Shown piece by piece: positions 53,739 through 64,000 of a stretch of DNA of 64,000 nt. Origin of the DNA: Haematococcus lacustris (taxonomy: Eukaryota > Chlorophyta > Chlorophyceae > Chlamydomonadales > Haematococcaceae); assembly GCA_030144725.1 (NCBI GenBank), contig JASKMD010000030.1, positions 2,232,045 to 2,296,044 on the forward strand, given 5' to 3'. The translations under genes and the position numbers were made by a program. A model generated the notes under the pieces. It did not search any database. It had not been told where the DNA came from and saw nothing but the letters and a program-made list of their open reading frames with translations. Positions within the stretch are counted from its first letter, which is position 1. Each line of letters begins with the position of its first letter.

Positions 53739-56700
53739 ATGCGAGGTGCGAGGTGTGGCAGCGCCAGAGCCGCGGGCGCAGTTCCCATGCCGGCCGGCGC
53801 CGTGAGCTTTGTCGCTCTATTCTTACTAAGTTCTGCTCGCCGAGCCAGCGAGTTAGTCGCAGCAGCAGCCGTAAACTCGTCAAGTACAGTTGATGTGTCT
53901 TGGGCGAGTTATCTCTGGGGCAACAGCCTTATCCAAAATGGACTTGTTGCGCAGGATGGGTCACTGGCATTGCTCGATGCCATAGACTATGTCTTGAAGA
54001 ACGAGGGAACTGGTGGCCTCCCCACCGATGAATTAGGTACAACTCATGCTGCCCAGCCCAGCTCATGGCAGCACGGATCATAACGTCAGCTTGAACACTA
54101 CCTCGTAAACACGAACACTTGCCTTGACTAAACAACAGCATTGCAGCCGTAGACATGCTACATGTTAGTCGCTGAAGGTGACATCTGTTTGCTGCAGTAG
54201 AGGGCCTTGCCTCTGGGGATGAGGACGAGCCATTCAGCAGTCGCAGGAAGGGTGGCCGGAGGACCAGCTTCCTTGGAGGCCCCTGCGCACACTGTGGCGA
54301 GGCAGACAGCCCACAGTGGAGGCGTCCAGCAAACCGCAACATGGTAATGTTCAACCCAGGAGGAAAGGCAGACCATGCTCATGAGCAGTGTCCTACTGAC
54401 ATGCTCCTACTGACAAGCTGTACCCTCCTGTGTAAGCATGCTCCTTGCTGGTCCTGTACAGCTTGATATGACAGACATGCATTGACGTGAGCATACTGTT
54501 GCAACACTGGTTCCTGCTCCTACTTGGCAGGCCACCAGCGCAAACTCCAACTTCTACGGCAGGGCTAATGCACGACTCTTACAACATCTTGGGACAGGAG
54601 GGCTGTGGGGATGGAGTGTTGCCATATGAATGTGTTGTGGCCAGCCATCTAGCCTGCACAGCCGCAGGGTATACTGTGTCCATGACGATGTCCTTGTTCC
54701 GCAGGTGCTGTGCAATGCCTGTGGTATATACTACTCGCGCCACAACATGCTGCCACGTCATCGCAAGGTTGGTGCCCTCCTGTACGACTTGCATGCTGCC
54801 TTAGACATGTCAAGCAGATTGTACTGAGGCAGGTTCTCGTACCTTGTGACTGCCATCTTGCAGGCATGTCCATCCACAGTGGAGCCCAGTTCAGAGGCAC
54901 GGCCTCCAGGCAGCCCTGCTCAGCCACCACTGATGGCTGACAGAAGCCCCAGCAGTCCAGCTACAGTGACCCGCCAAGCTGTGCAACACAAGCCTGCACT
55001 GCTGGCAATCACTTCAGTGGCTGGCAACCTGCCAGAGCTTCACCGCACAGCTCCTAAGCCTGGCTGCCACTCACCAGTTGCCTGTCCTGCGAATCAGCCT
55101 TGCAGCTCGACCATGCAGGACAGCATCACATCTCAGCCCAGCAACGGCTCAAGCTTCTGCCCAGCAGCAGGTTCAGCTACAGCAGCAGCAGCAGGAGCAG
55201 ATCCGTCCTGCTCTGACAGTCTTTCTCCCGAGCGGCAAGGCAGTGCAGACCCCCTGCTCTCTCCACCCAGTATCCCTGGGCACCCCTCTGATGTCCTGGG
55301 CCAGGCCGGTCTGAAGGGTCTCAGGGACGAGGTGGCTAAGGAGCAAACCATCGCAGCTGGGGTGCATGCGGTAGAGGATGTGGTGATGGTAGACATGAGC
55401 AACATGGCCGCTGTGGACGATCAACAACTCAGTGCAGCATTTTGCAGCACGCCTACAGCATTGCAGGTGGTAGGAAAGCCCCTGCTGCTGCTGCCCCCAA
55501 GCCTCCCTCGGGGCCCAGCCCTCAAACAAACCTTGGAGGCACCCCTCATGCACCTCCAACAACAGCTGCACCCCAGGGACTGTCCTCCTGAGCAGAGCCC
55601 AGTCCATGCCTCACGACCAGCCCCTCGTCCCTCACTAGGGCCTACATTGGAGCCAGTCTTCTCAAGCCTCGACAGCCTGCCATTTCCCGTGCATGCAGCT
55701 CATGCTAGCAAAGGGGCAGCTGGGGTGGGGCCACGTGGCAGACTCCGTGCCTGCATGCTGGGCGAACCGCCACCATCCCGACAGCCACACCACCAAGTGC
55801 CTAGGGGCTTGGAGGCGCTGGAGGCCCTTTGCAATGCCGCAGTGGGCATGTCAGCAGGGCCTGCCTGGGGCCTGCCCACTGTCATGCAGGAGTTGCAGGC
55901 CCGCAAGCGGGCAGCAGAGGAAGGTGTGGTGCAGCACGGCCTCAACAGCCCTGGCCCAGACCGGGATGCGGACCGCTGGCGGTTAGACAAGAGCAGCAGC
56001 CCATATGACAGGCTGGGGGAGCAGCCCCTGACGCCCACACCTGCGCTGAGGCGTCGCCACGGTGACGTGGTCAGTGCTGGTGGTGCATTGCTGGCAGGGC
56101 CGCTGGCCAGCTTCAGCAGTGGCAGTGCGGGATGGCAGGGGAGTGGTGGAGCAAGCCAGGCATGCGGGGCGGTCAACGCGGGGTGTCATCACCGAGGCGT
56201 GTCAGAGTCAGGTATATGGGGAGCTCCCAGCCTGATGGCCCAGGCTGTGCCCCCCTTTGCCTCGCCCACACCCCTGCAGCTGTCAGGAGCAGCTGGGTTG
56301 GGCCCACCCCTGCCCATGTCAGCATCAGACCTGCTGCTCCAGCTGTCTGGGGGCTGCCACAAACATTCGCTCGAGGATGCAGGGCAGTTACTCTTGCATC
56401 AGCTGCAGTTGGCCAGCCCTCGTGCCCACTTGCCTGTGTCAGAAGAGCTTCCGCCTGCAGCGGCAGTGGCGCTGCTGGATGGCGCCTCCTCCCCTCATGT
56501 ACTGCCGCCAACAGGACTGGCTCCACAGTTTGACGGCTTGGCGGTGCATCTGGGCTCCATGGCAACTCCATGGCAACAGGTATGGCTTGCTTGTGCTTCA
56601 GTACCCTTACACCTGAGATCATAGCCTTGATGCTGTATAGCTTGACGTGGCTGATGGCATGCCTGTCAGGGGGTGAGATGGCTTGATGCTCATGAAACCT

Positions 56701-57898
56701 AAGCTTTCCGACAGCACCTTGGCCCTCAACCTAGAGCCTTCATTGCAGTGGGACACTAAGTGTGGACCTCTACAATGCGGTGTTTTGTCTGTGTGGAGTT
56801 CCCATGCACATGGCATACACATGGCATACACATGGCATACACATGGCATACACATGGTCATGGTCGCCCACCACCTACAGCATTGCCTGACCCCGGAGGG
56901 CTATAATGTAGAGTTGGCTTGATGTTTTCACGGGCTTTCAATCGGATGCGGCTCTTGCTCCGCAGTACTGGGCCGCTTCCTCGGAGGCATTGCGCCACTA
57001 GGCTCATACCTGCTCATACCTGCTCATACCTACTTATACCCGTGTGTCACGCACTCTCGCACCTCCAAAGGGCACCTCCATAGGGCACCTCCAACTAGGC
57101 TCATGCTGCGTCAGCAGTACGCAACCCGCTACAGGTACCAGCAGCTTTTCCTTGTTGTGGTGTGCTAGTGGCCCTGCGTTTGTTCTGGGCCGCTTTTCCT
57201 TGCTGGGTGGAGGCTAGTGCTGGCAAAGGCCCAGTTGGGGAGCTAAGCTTTCCGTCAGCGGCTACCCGCTGTCACCACCACAGAAGTGCAACCCATCCTG
57301 CTGCCTTCTTGTCTGTTTGTCATCCCATGACACCACCCCATCAGCAATCTCATGGGTTCAGGTTCCTTTGGCATACGTGGATGCACGACCATGCCTACAC
57401 ACCGAACTCCCTGCTCGCTGTGATTTTCAGGTGCCTGCAGCTCAAGCGACTCGGCGTGCAATGGTCAAGCTAGGCCGTCCGCAGCTTCCACCCCTGGCAG
57501 CCAACCTCATGGCGTCGCCGTTTGATCACAGCCACCAACTGGCCAGCCAAGGGGCTGAGAGGGCCGAGAGGGTCGAAGCAGTTGCACGACCGAGCCACAT
57601 GGGCAACCCTGTTGCAGTTCAGCTTGGACATGCCTCATTCCCACACCCCGACAGCCCCTTGGCAACTGGTGGTGATGACGGCAAGACCAGGAGCTGGGGG
57701 CTGGACCTCTCCACTCCCAGTTGCTTGGTTCTGCCAGGGCTCCCTCGTCACAACCCTTCTCACGGCACAGTTGCCTCACCCACCTCATCACCTGCATCTG
57801 TACAAACCAGGCTGGACGTCAGCAGGCCCGGGCAGCAGGATATCCATGTTGACACAAGCTGCTCGTTGGCAGGGGCCGCCAGGTCTGGAGGAGTTTGA
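53739..57898 (+). CDS. GATA-type zinc-finger transcription factor
   Basis: Five exons, 53739-54036, 54198-54343, 54705-54767, 54864-56579 and 57431-57898, all join in phase to 896 residues. The zinc finger is split across exons 2 and 3: CAHCGEADSPQWRR then NRNMVLCNACGIYYSRH, a C-x2-C-x18-C-x2-C finger of the plant type that binds GATA sites through one zinc ion. A basic run (SSRRKGGRRTS) precedes it. The rest is Pro/Ser/Gln-rich low complexity, as in activation domains, with LLLQLSGGCHKHSLEDAGQL as a possible helix. MPAGAVSF at 53787 is an alternative start. The last intron contains a family-A element derivative. Exon 4 contains 31 bp identical to a family-C element end. Confidence 0.9.
56716..57095 (-). 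mobile_element. Family-A Fanzor element, internal-deletion derivative
   Basis: Outer end ACCTTGGCCCTCAACCTAG, the outer tail with four ACATGGCATAC units, and GGTCAGGCAATGCTGTAGG are present, but hairpins 1 and 2 and the coding part are gone. At about 56,935 it jumps to the GGATGCGGCTCTTGCTCCGC segment and a shortened GGGCACC array. It lies in the last GATA intron, 335 bp before the exon. Confidence 0.8.
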
Positions 57899-58039
57899 TG
57901 CGGGAGTTTGATGCAAGAGAGGTGACCAAGAGAGGTGCCAAGGTGGGTGCCTGTGCAATGCAGCATAGCCTGTCTGTCTCTTGCTTGCCTCTCCAACACC
58001 CTGCAGCAGGCCAGGAGCCGCACCACTACACTTACAACG

Positions 58040-59325
58040 CATAGTTCCCCTACAACTAGGAGATGCATTACCTGAAATCCGAACTGTCGGTACCTACACT
58101 TAAAACAGCCAGCACCAATACCTAATTTCCTACTTCCACCATCTTACGAGGGTGGGGCGATAGGTGGTGGCATGAAACTCATGCTCTGATGTAAGCAACA
58201 GCTTAAGCATTGCCTAGTGCACACATGCTACTGTGCTACAGGCTGCTGGGGATGGGGCTGGGCTTCGGGTGCTCGGTCTCGCAGCTTCTTGAAGCCCAAT
58301 GCCGGGTACCCCTTGCCCTTGGCAGGAGCCACTCCTCGGTGTTTCCACCTGCACAGCTCCAGTGGGCGCCATGGGGCCTCCCCAATGCGCTGGAGGTTGA
58401 GGGCTGCGCTGCAGTCCCTGTCCACCCATCTGCCAGTGTCCTCAGGGGTGGCTTGGTCCGGCTTGGGGCACCCGCACCGGCGCCTTAAACCGCTTGCTCC
58501 AGGCTGACCGCAACAAGCGGTTCTGCACCTGACCTGGCTGGGGCATCCAGCCTTCAGGCCTGGTGGGCTTGCTGCGGCCCAGCTTCTCCTCACAGGGCTG
58601 GGGGCTGTTCACAGCTGAGCTGACCCTGCTGGTGCAGAACTCATCCACAGTCACCACCTTGGGTGGCAGCCTGTCTGTCGGCCTGCCGCTGTTGGGCCTC
58701 TCCACCACCTTGCGTCAGGCCTGCAGCACAGCCTTGGCCCTCCACCCACTCCGGGTGCCAATGCCTGCGTTGCGAAAGAATACCACCAGCTGCTAGCGTG
58801 TCCTCCACCGCTGCTGGGGCACCATGGCTGCATCCTCCTCCATCTGCATGACACACAAGGCACACAATGCGCATGACATCCTTGAAAGGATTGGGGACAT
58901 GGCACCTAGCAGGTCACAAGAGGGGGCAGTCATCAATATCTGGCCCTGTCCCTTCCCCCTACCCTTGGCACTCCCACCTTGTCGAAGTAGCGCTCCAGGA
59001 CCTTCTCCTGCGCGCCGCACAGCCTCATCCTCTGCTCTGCCCACTTGGGATGCAGGCACTCCCCCACACTGCATCCCAGGTGGCCAGGGTGACCGCCACA
59101 TGCCGCTGGATGGCCACCTGGGAGGTACCTGCTGGGGTGGCTGCTGCCAGATGTTGCAGCTCGAGCTTGACGTTGTCATTCCGGCGCTGAGAGCTGCGGC
59201 GAGCCTGGATCAGGCCTCTGGCATGCTGCACCTGGCTCCTAGTCAGCTTGCTGCTGTGGAAGCTTGGGCACCTTGGGGCTTGGGCAATTTGGGCTCATCC
59301 GCACTCTTGCGCTTCTTGCCCTGCA
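58040..59325 (-). pseudogene. Fanzor, family D, near full length but decayed
   Basis: The minus strand begins MQGKKRKSADEPKLPKPQG (59325), then after stops LTRSQVQHARGLIQARRSSQ, LHPKWAEQRMRLCGAQEKVL and ERYFDK (about 59,230-58,980). This resembles the TnpB/Fanzor W..QR.R..AQ-VL-R region. Next come KVVERP..PPKVVTVDEFCTSRVSS (RuvC-II, about 58,640) and [28 protein letters not shown] to the stop at 58228. RuvC-I was not found. Its tail (58,040-58,227) matches family D at 44.65 kb. No single frame spans it, so it is dead, but it shows which longer protein the short elements came from. Confidence 0.75.
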
Positions 59326-59329
59326 TTGC

Positions 59330-59920
59330 GCTTTGTAGTGGACGGCACTTCGACTCTCTCGACTCTCAAGACTCTCATTCTCACGACTAACATTGGAAAG
59401 TCATGAATCTGCAACTGTGATACAGCAGGCTCCTGCTGCTGCTGCTGCAATCAACTTACAGCAAGCATGCATATCCTGCATTCGCAAGCATGCATAGCAA
59501 TGCAGGCTGGACTAGGACGATGTAGCTTCAAGGACAAAATAGGATAGATACAAGGACAGATATATAAGGACAGGTATTAAGCTATCCAAGGCTCACTGAG
59601 TGTGACTGCTTGTGCCTGGGATGGGGTCAGTGAGGATGGTGAGTGCAGCAGGGTCATCGAGTAGGCTACTAGCAGCCTCGGATGGCTTGCATTGATAGGA
59701 GTGCTTGTGTGATTGATAGGTAAAAACACGCAGCGCAAGAGTTGGTCTCACAAGTGCTGTTCCCCACCCCACAGTGCTTGGCTAACTAGGTGCAGAATCA
59801 ATGTGGTGCCACCAGGAGGTTTATTGGGCGCAAACTGCCCTGCAGATGCCATCGACAGCGGTAGAGCCCAGCCCCCAGCCCTGTGTGTGTATCCATATAT
59901 TTATATGCCTCACGACTAGC
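59330..59920. other. Intergenic, no supported gene
   Basis: CTGCTG- and GCATGC-rich sequence with a tandem TCGACTCTC at 59,350-59,385 and a 23-bp near-repeat around ACAGATATATAAGGACAGG. No exon was recognised. Confidence 0.45.
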
Positions 59921-60175
59921 TCTTCGTCCCTCACTAGGGCCTACATTGAAGTCGGACCACTAGGGATCACTAGGGACCACTCAGGTGCGTGTCATGGGGC
60001 TGTGTGGAGTTGTGTTCCCATGCACATGGCACACAGCATGGGCGCCTACCACCTACACCACTGCCTGACCCCTGTGACAGGGCTATTGTCTAGAGTCGGC
60101 ATGACAAGCATGCACTGTATGAAGCTGATGATAGCGGAAGATAGGGGGCACACACTACTGTGCTTTCACGGAGTG
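59921..60175 (-). mobile_element. Family-C Fanzor-element tail
   Basis: Outer end TCGTCCCTCACTAGGGCC, then CACTCAGGTGCGTGTCATGG, TACCACCTACACCACTGCC and the CCTGTGACAGGG hairpin. Hairpin 1 is mutated (GCTGATGATAGC). The coding part is missing. The inner junction AGGTCTAGCTACGA also borders the inner edge of the 30.9-31.3 kb copy. Confidence 0.75.
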
Positions 60176-60195
60176 ATTCATAGAGTGATTTTTGC

Positions 60196-60965
60196 TTGTC
60201 CAGGTCTAGCTACGACCACGACACCGCCAAGCCGCCAAACTGTGGAGCGCCTCCCGACGAGCCCAGGCCCACAGACTGGGTGCCTCCTGAAGGGGAAGTA
60301 ATGCAGCAGCTGCTGCGCCCAGCTTGGAGCCTACGGCATGACAAGCTGGTGTCGGGTTTGCGCCCAGCCTGGAGCCAGCGGCCTGACAAGTATGTGCGGG
60401 GCCTGATGTGGTGCCATGAGGTGCCGCCCAACCCCCCTCCACCTCCCCAGGACCCACCTCCCCCTCCCCCAGCCCAGGACCAGCCCCCCCCCTGGTGCAC
60501 CTGGCCCAGTGCCATGACCCTTGGCCCCCCCTTGGGGCAGGTGGCTGGACCGGGAGACCAACCTCGTGCCTGTATTTCCAGCGCACTGGGGAGAGCATGC
60601 AGCGCCCCCTGGTGCTGCGCCAATGGGATCCGCTCTGCCCCCCATTAGCGAGGGAATGCCAGCAGCGCTACAAGCTGGTCGACGACCGGCTGCCCAAGGT
60701 CGAGCAGAGGCTGCATCGGGCTGCAGAGTACCGGCGGGGCATTGATGGCCGGGCCCGCAACAACCCATAGGGCCTAGTAGTTTACACAAGGTGCTACTAT
60801 TGATAAAGTGCCCAGTAGTCTCCAGTTGCTTGGAGCGAACGTGCCACTGGTGTGGGGTTTGTGGTCATCAAGGGTGCGACCGAGGACGCTACAGTTGAGT
60901 TGTAGCTGAGTGAGATTACCCACAGTCCAACATGCTGTTCCATGTTGAATGAGTTATGCTTGAAT
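60196..60965 (+). pseudogene. Diverged Fanzor relic with DRE in place of DRD
   Basis: The frame opens DEPRPTDWVPPEGEV, then LRPAWSLRHDKLVSGLRPAW, KYVRGLMWCHEVPPNPPPPP. Next, in another frame, GRWLDRETNLVPVF and, after a one-base shift, FQRTGESMQRPLVLRQW and QRLHRAAEYRRGIDGRARN to a stop at 60770. Aligned with the short elements ([23 protein letters not shown]) the second Asp of DRD is Glu and the NAALN core is lost. The tail (60,800-60,960) is repeat F. The region 8.1-8.3 kb is its closest relative here. Confidence 0.65.
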
Positions 60966-61389
60966 GGATTATCACGGGGTATGCATGGGGTTTCCATGAA
61001 ATGAAAGGTATGAAAAGGCATGAAATGTCATGGGTGCCCCATGGCTGTAGTGGAGGGAGAACCACCCACAGGCAAAACGTATGTCCATGTACTCTAGCTG
61101 GCTCGTGGATGCGCTAGGGGTGACACTGTGTGCAAGATGTAGGGAATGAATTAATGTACACATGGGGAGGGGGCGTATGCTGTGTTGACAGATGGTGTTG
61201 ATGAAGGCTTACACCACTAATGTCATCAGTCACAACGCTGCTTCGCCGCATTCTGTGCTGACGGACGAACCCATAAGGGTTGGCACTGATGTCCTTGCAT
61301 CCCGCTCGAAGGCATTCAGAGCATCGGCCGGACAGTCTGTCCGTCTAGAAATAAAAAACCTAGCTAGGCAGGAGAAGTGCAGCGAAACA

Positions 61390-61820
61390 GACAGCGTAGA
61401 CGCGCAGCTAGAACCAAGCCAGGCTCAGCAGAACATGCAGGCCAACGGCGAAGCGCGTGATGAGAGGGGTGTCCGCTGCGAGCGTAGAGGCGGAGGCGGT
61501 CGTGGCGTCCGACGAGGTGGAGGCGCGGCTCTACGGGCAGCTTGTGCTTTGGGTGGAGGCCTGCAGGATGAGGGTGCTCGCGGTCCCGGATCCGGGGCCT
61601 GATGTGCTCAACAAGTATCAACAGCATCAGGTCCCGCGACCGGGACGTGTCAGCCGCGCTAAACATCCGCCGCATTGCAGCCGGGCCGGGCCGCCCTCGC
61701 GAGCTCAGCAGCTGGCTGGGCGCCATGCCTAACCCAGGCAGGCCAGGTCAGGAGTGGATGCACGTGCGAGACAAGGGCATGCTGCGGAAGTGGCAGCAGC
61801 GGCACCAGCGGCAGCGATAG
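61390..61820 (+). mobile_element. Long-Fanzor deletion derivative, copy 3
   Basis: The N-terminal block (AQQNMQANGEARDERGV; then DEVEARLYGQLVLWVEACRM in another frame) runs to about 61,585 and is joined directly to the C-terminal block RIRGLMCSTS, SRDRDVSAALNIRRIAAGPG and RKWQQRHQRQR-stop (61818-61820). The entire RuvC-I/RuvC-II middle is missing. The 3' side keeps CCCCT-CACA-CAGGGG, the TAGGGTAGGG run and the CCTAGGGT..ACCTAGG hairpin to about 61,975. This is what a non-autonomous derivative of the long element should look like. Confidence 0.8.
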
Positions 61821-61975
61821 TGACATGTGTATCATGCCATGAGCCAAGCAAACAAACAAACAATTCGATTGCCCCTCACACAGGGGATGTGTGTGCGTTA
61901 GAGTGTGCATAGGGTAGGGTAGGGCTCTAGCGACTCCTAGGGTTAGGGACCTAGGTCAGGGACTCACACCGGTCC

Positions 61976-62310
61976 CTCACTGCTGTTGACAGTGATGGGG
62001 ATACAGGACGGCCTGCTTTGCATTCACCCGCCTAGATGGTTTTTGAGGTCGACGAGATAGGAAACACACCAAGCTTTCGATAAGGTTTGGCCATGGCCGT
62101 TGCATCGAGATCCACGCATGATTGAGGACAGCATACACCGCTGCTCTGCAGTATACACAGAGGAACCCCGGAGCTACACGGCCGAAGCAAGAGTTTTAAA
62201 CGCATTGTGGCCAAACTGGAGTTAAAGCCGTTACATGCAGTTTACTTCCGCTCGAAGGCTGATATTCTGTAGCGTGCGAGACAATTCTGCGTTCTACTGC
62301 CTTTCGCTAC
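61976..62310. other. Upstream region of the pfkB kinase gene
   Basis: About 335 bp with no exon. It probably carries the promoter and 5' UTR; no motif is strong enough to name. Confidence 0.4.
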
Positions 62311-64000
62311 ATGGCCGCAATGCTTCCGCAGAGGGCGACGGGTTTTGTGGCCCAAGAGGCGCACCCAGCATTTTCACGCGTTCACCGCACTTCCAGACGG
62401 CAACATAGGTCTTGCAGCAAGCACGCGGCAGCTCAACAGGTCCACACGTCGGCGCCACCACGCATTTTTGCCGACTTCCCTGCACTCCCCAGCAAAATGG
62501 TGGCCGCTGAGGCCAGGTCCGCAACACCTCACTCCGGAGGCAAGGCGAGGTGGGACATCCTGGGCTTGGCGCAAGCAATGGTAAGTTTCGACCGCAGGGT
62601 CTGGCTTTGTGCACATGGTAGCCCGGTTGATGTATCGTGTTTCGCAAGCTATTGCGTGCTAACTCAGATGCAAATGCTGATCCTGATTTGCTTGACGGCA
62701 TGTGTGCTCTGCTCTACCACTGCAGGTGGATTTCACAGCTTCTGTACCCGAGGCTCTGCTCAGTGAAGCCCCATTCAGTGTTGCGAAGGGAGCCCGGCGA
62801 GTTATCACCCTGCAAGAGCGTCATAAAATCATGCAGGAGCTTGACACGCATGGCTGCGAGTCCCAGGTCCGTCGCAAGTGCCTTGGTGCAACAACCCCTG
62901 CCTCTAAGCCAAGCTGATGCAGTACATACAGTTGAGCTGGTGTGTGCAATGGCCTGCCTTGTTTTTGCAGGTCAGCCCGGGTGGGAGCCTAGCCAACACC
63001 CTTGTCGCCATCTCCAGGCTCAGTGCGGCACACAAAGCACCCATGCAAACTGCCATAGCTGGTTGCGTGGGTTCTGACACCCTGGGCAGTTACTTCAATG
63101 CGCAGCTGAAGCAAGCAGGAGTGCAAGTTTTGGTGGACCCTGACAACACCTCACACACCGGCACAGTGATGGTGAGCAACTGCTCACTGCTTGCAGTTTC
63201 AATACCTTCAAGGAGTTCAGCTCTCCATACCTATAAGATCGTGGTGCTCCTTGCCCTCACAGGTCCTTACAACTCCTGATGCCCAGCGCTCATTCCTGTC
63301 CTTCTTTGACTCAGGCAAGCTGTACATGACGCAGTCCATTGCAAACGGTAAGTTGTCCATTGTGTACATTGCAATGCAAAGACATTGCCCCCTGGCCTAG
63401 TGCCAACATCAGTGACAGTTGTCAGCCTCCTGGGCAGTGTTGCCAAGTCACTAACCTTCACTGCCCTGTATTGGCTGCCCTACCTGCACATTCCTACACT
63501 GTATCACTTGTCCTATCTTTGCACTGAAGTAGTGTCTCGCGCTCAAAACTGGATTTTGCATGCTGCCCCCTGCAGCGATAATTGCCTCAAGCATGGTAGT
63601 CATTGAGGGCTACATGCTTGAACTGCCAGGCGCCCATTGCTGGCTTTCTGAGGTGATCAGCCTGGCCCGAGCGCATGGCGTTCAAGTCGCCCTTACCGCT
63701 GGCGACCCAGGGGTTGTGCAGCGTCATCGCATCGCCCTCCAAAGCCTGCTAGATGCGGGGGTGGTTGACCTTTTGTTCTGCAATCGGGAGGAGGCGTGTG
63801 AGCTGCTGGGGGGTCAAACCCTAGAGGATGCACGGTGCGCTGGTGCTTCAGCTGCTGTTGCCTTGGGACGCCAGGCAGAGGTGGTGGTGGTCACAGACGG
63901 GCCCCGAGGCGCCTTCATCTGCAGTCGAGGCGTGGTGCATGAGGTGCCACCGCACTGGACGCCACACGGGCCTGTTGACGTGTGTGGTGCTGGAGATGCC
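62311..64000 (+). CDS. pfkB-family carbohydrate/nucleoside kinase, plastid-type, 3' end beyond window
   Basis: Exons 62311-62580, 62726-62866, 62971-63171, 63263-63347 and 63576 to the window end join in phase. Residues 1-60 are Ser/Arg/Ala-rich, like a chloroplast transit peptide. The kinase part opens KARWDILGLAQAMVDFTASV. It then shows the first pfkB signature region (VSPGGSLANTLVAISRL, AGCVGSDTLGSYF), LTTPDAQRSFLSF, LLFCNREEACELLGG and VVVTDGPRGAFI, and enters the second signature at VDVCGAGDA where the sequence stops; the catalytic Asp is in the GAGD motif. Such enzymes phosphorylate a sugar or nucleoside hydroxyl using ATP. The substrate cannot be decided; plant plastid adenosine-kinase-like proteins are the nearest pattern. 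Confidence 0.9.

Overview
This 64 kb window is nuclear DNA of a eukaryote, most likely a chlorophycean green alga. Its genes are split by many short GT-AG introns whose acceptors are very often TGCAG. Proteins are rich in Ala, Gln and Pro. One gene carries a two-part lumen-targeting leader, and half-tRNA-primed copia-type retroelement structure is present. There are no bacterial operons, Shine-Dalgarno sites or CRISPR arrays. I cannot name the species; a Haematococcus- or Chlamydomonas-like volvocalean would fit.

Host genes that can be assembled by following splice phase: a small thylakoid-lumen-type coiled-coil protein (4.9-5.9 kb, +), a membrane protein with a Pro/Tyr-rich tail (8.7-10.5 kb, +), a DUF3605-type protein (17.3-19.9 kb, +), a long coiled-coil protein (29.0-33.6 kb, -), a large low-complexity protein (34.1-37.4 kb, -), a TatD-family metal-dependent hydrolase (43.9-50.0 kb, +), a GATA zinc-finger protein (53.7-57.9 kb, +) and the first part of a plastid-type pfkB sugar/nucleoside kinase (62.3 kb to the window end, +). 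A Gag-like Gln-rich gene lies at 0.4-2.7 kb (-).

Most of the rest is mobile DNA, and the dominant theme is Fanzor, the eukaryotic relative of the TnpB/OMEGA RNA-guided nucleases. Three relatives of a long, intron-containing Fanzor (40-43.5, 50.8-53.1 and 61.4-61.8 kb) show the split RuvC motifs (DPGKTNMATVA, EFRTSRVSS, DRDVSAALN). All three are damaged by frameshifts, an inversion or an internal deletion. Around them are more than ten short elements of at least four families (called A-D here). These keep only a Lys-rich linker, the last RuvC motif ([18 protein letters not shown]) and a roughly 110-nt conserved non-coding tail. That tail contains three successive hairpins, one of which keeps its stem while its sequence changes between families. 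I interpret the tail as the guide-RNA (omega/fRNA) scaffold, so the short elements look like non-autonomous OMEGA transposons. Many sit inside introns of the TatD, GATA, coiled-coil and membrane-protein genes.

Other elements are well delimited. Two transposons share a TCAGGCG terminal inverted repeat and 7-bp target duplications (11,625-13,730 and 14,664-17,227). A 1.18-kb LTR mini-retrotransposon with identical 155-bp LTRs, a CCTAG duplication and an initiator-tRNA-Met anticodon-loop primer site is nested in the second. A 4.5-kb foldback-like palindrome (21,889-26,419) with minisatellite arms and a 225-bp tandem repeat in its centre is nested in a relative of that same transposon.
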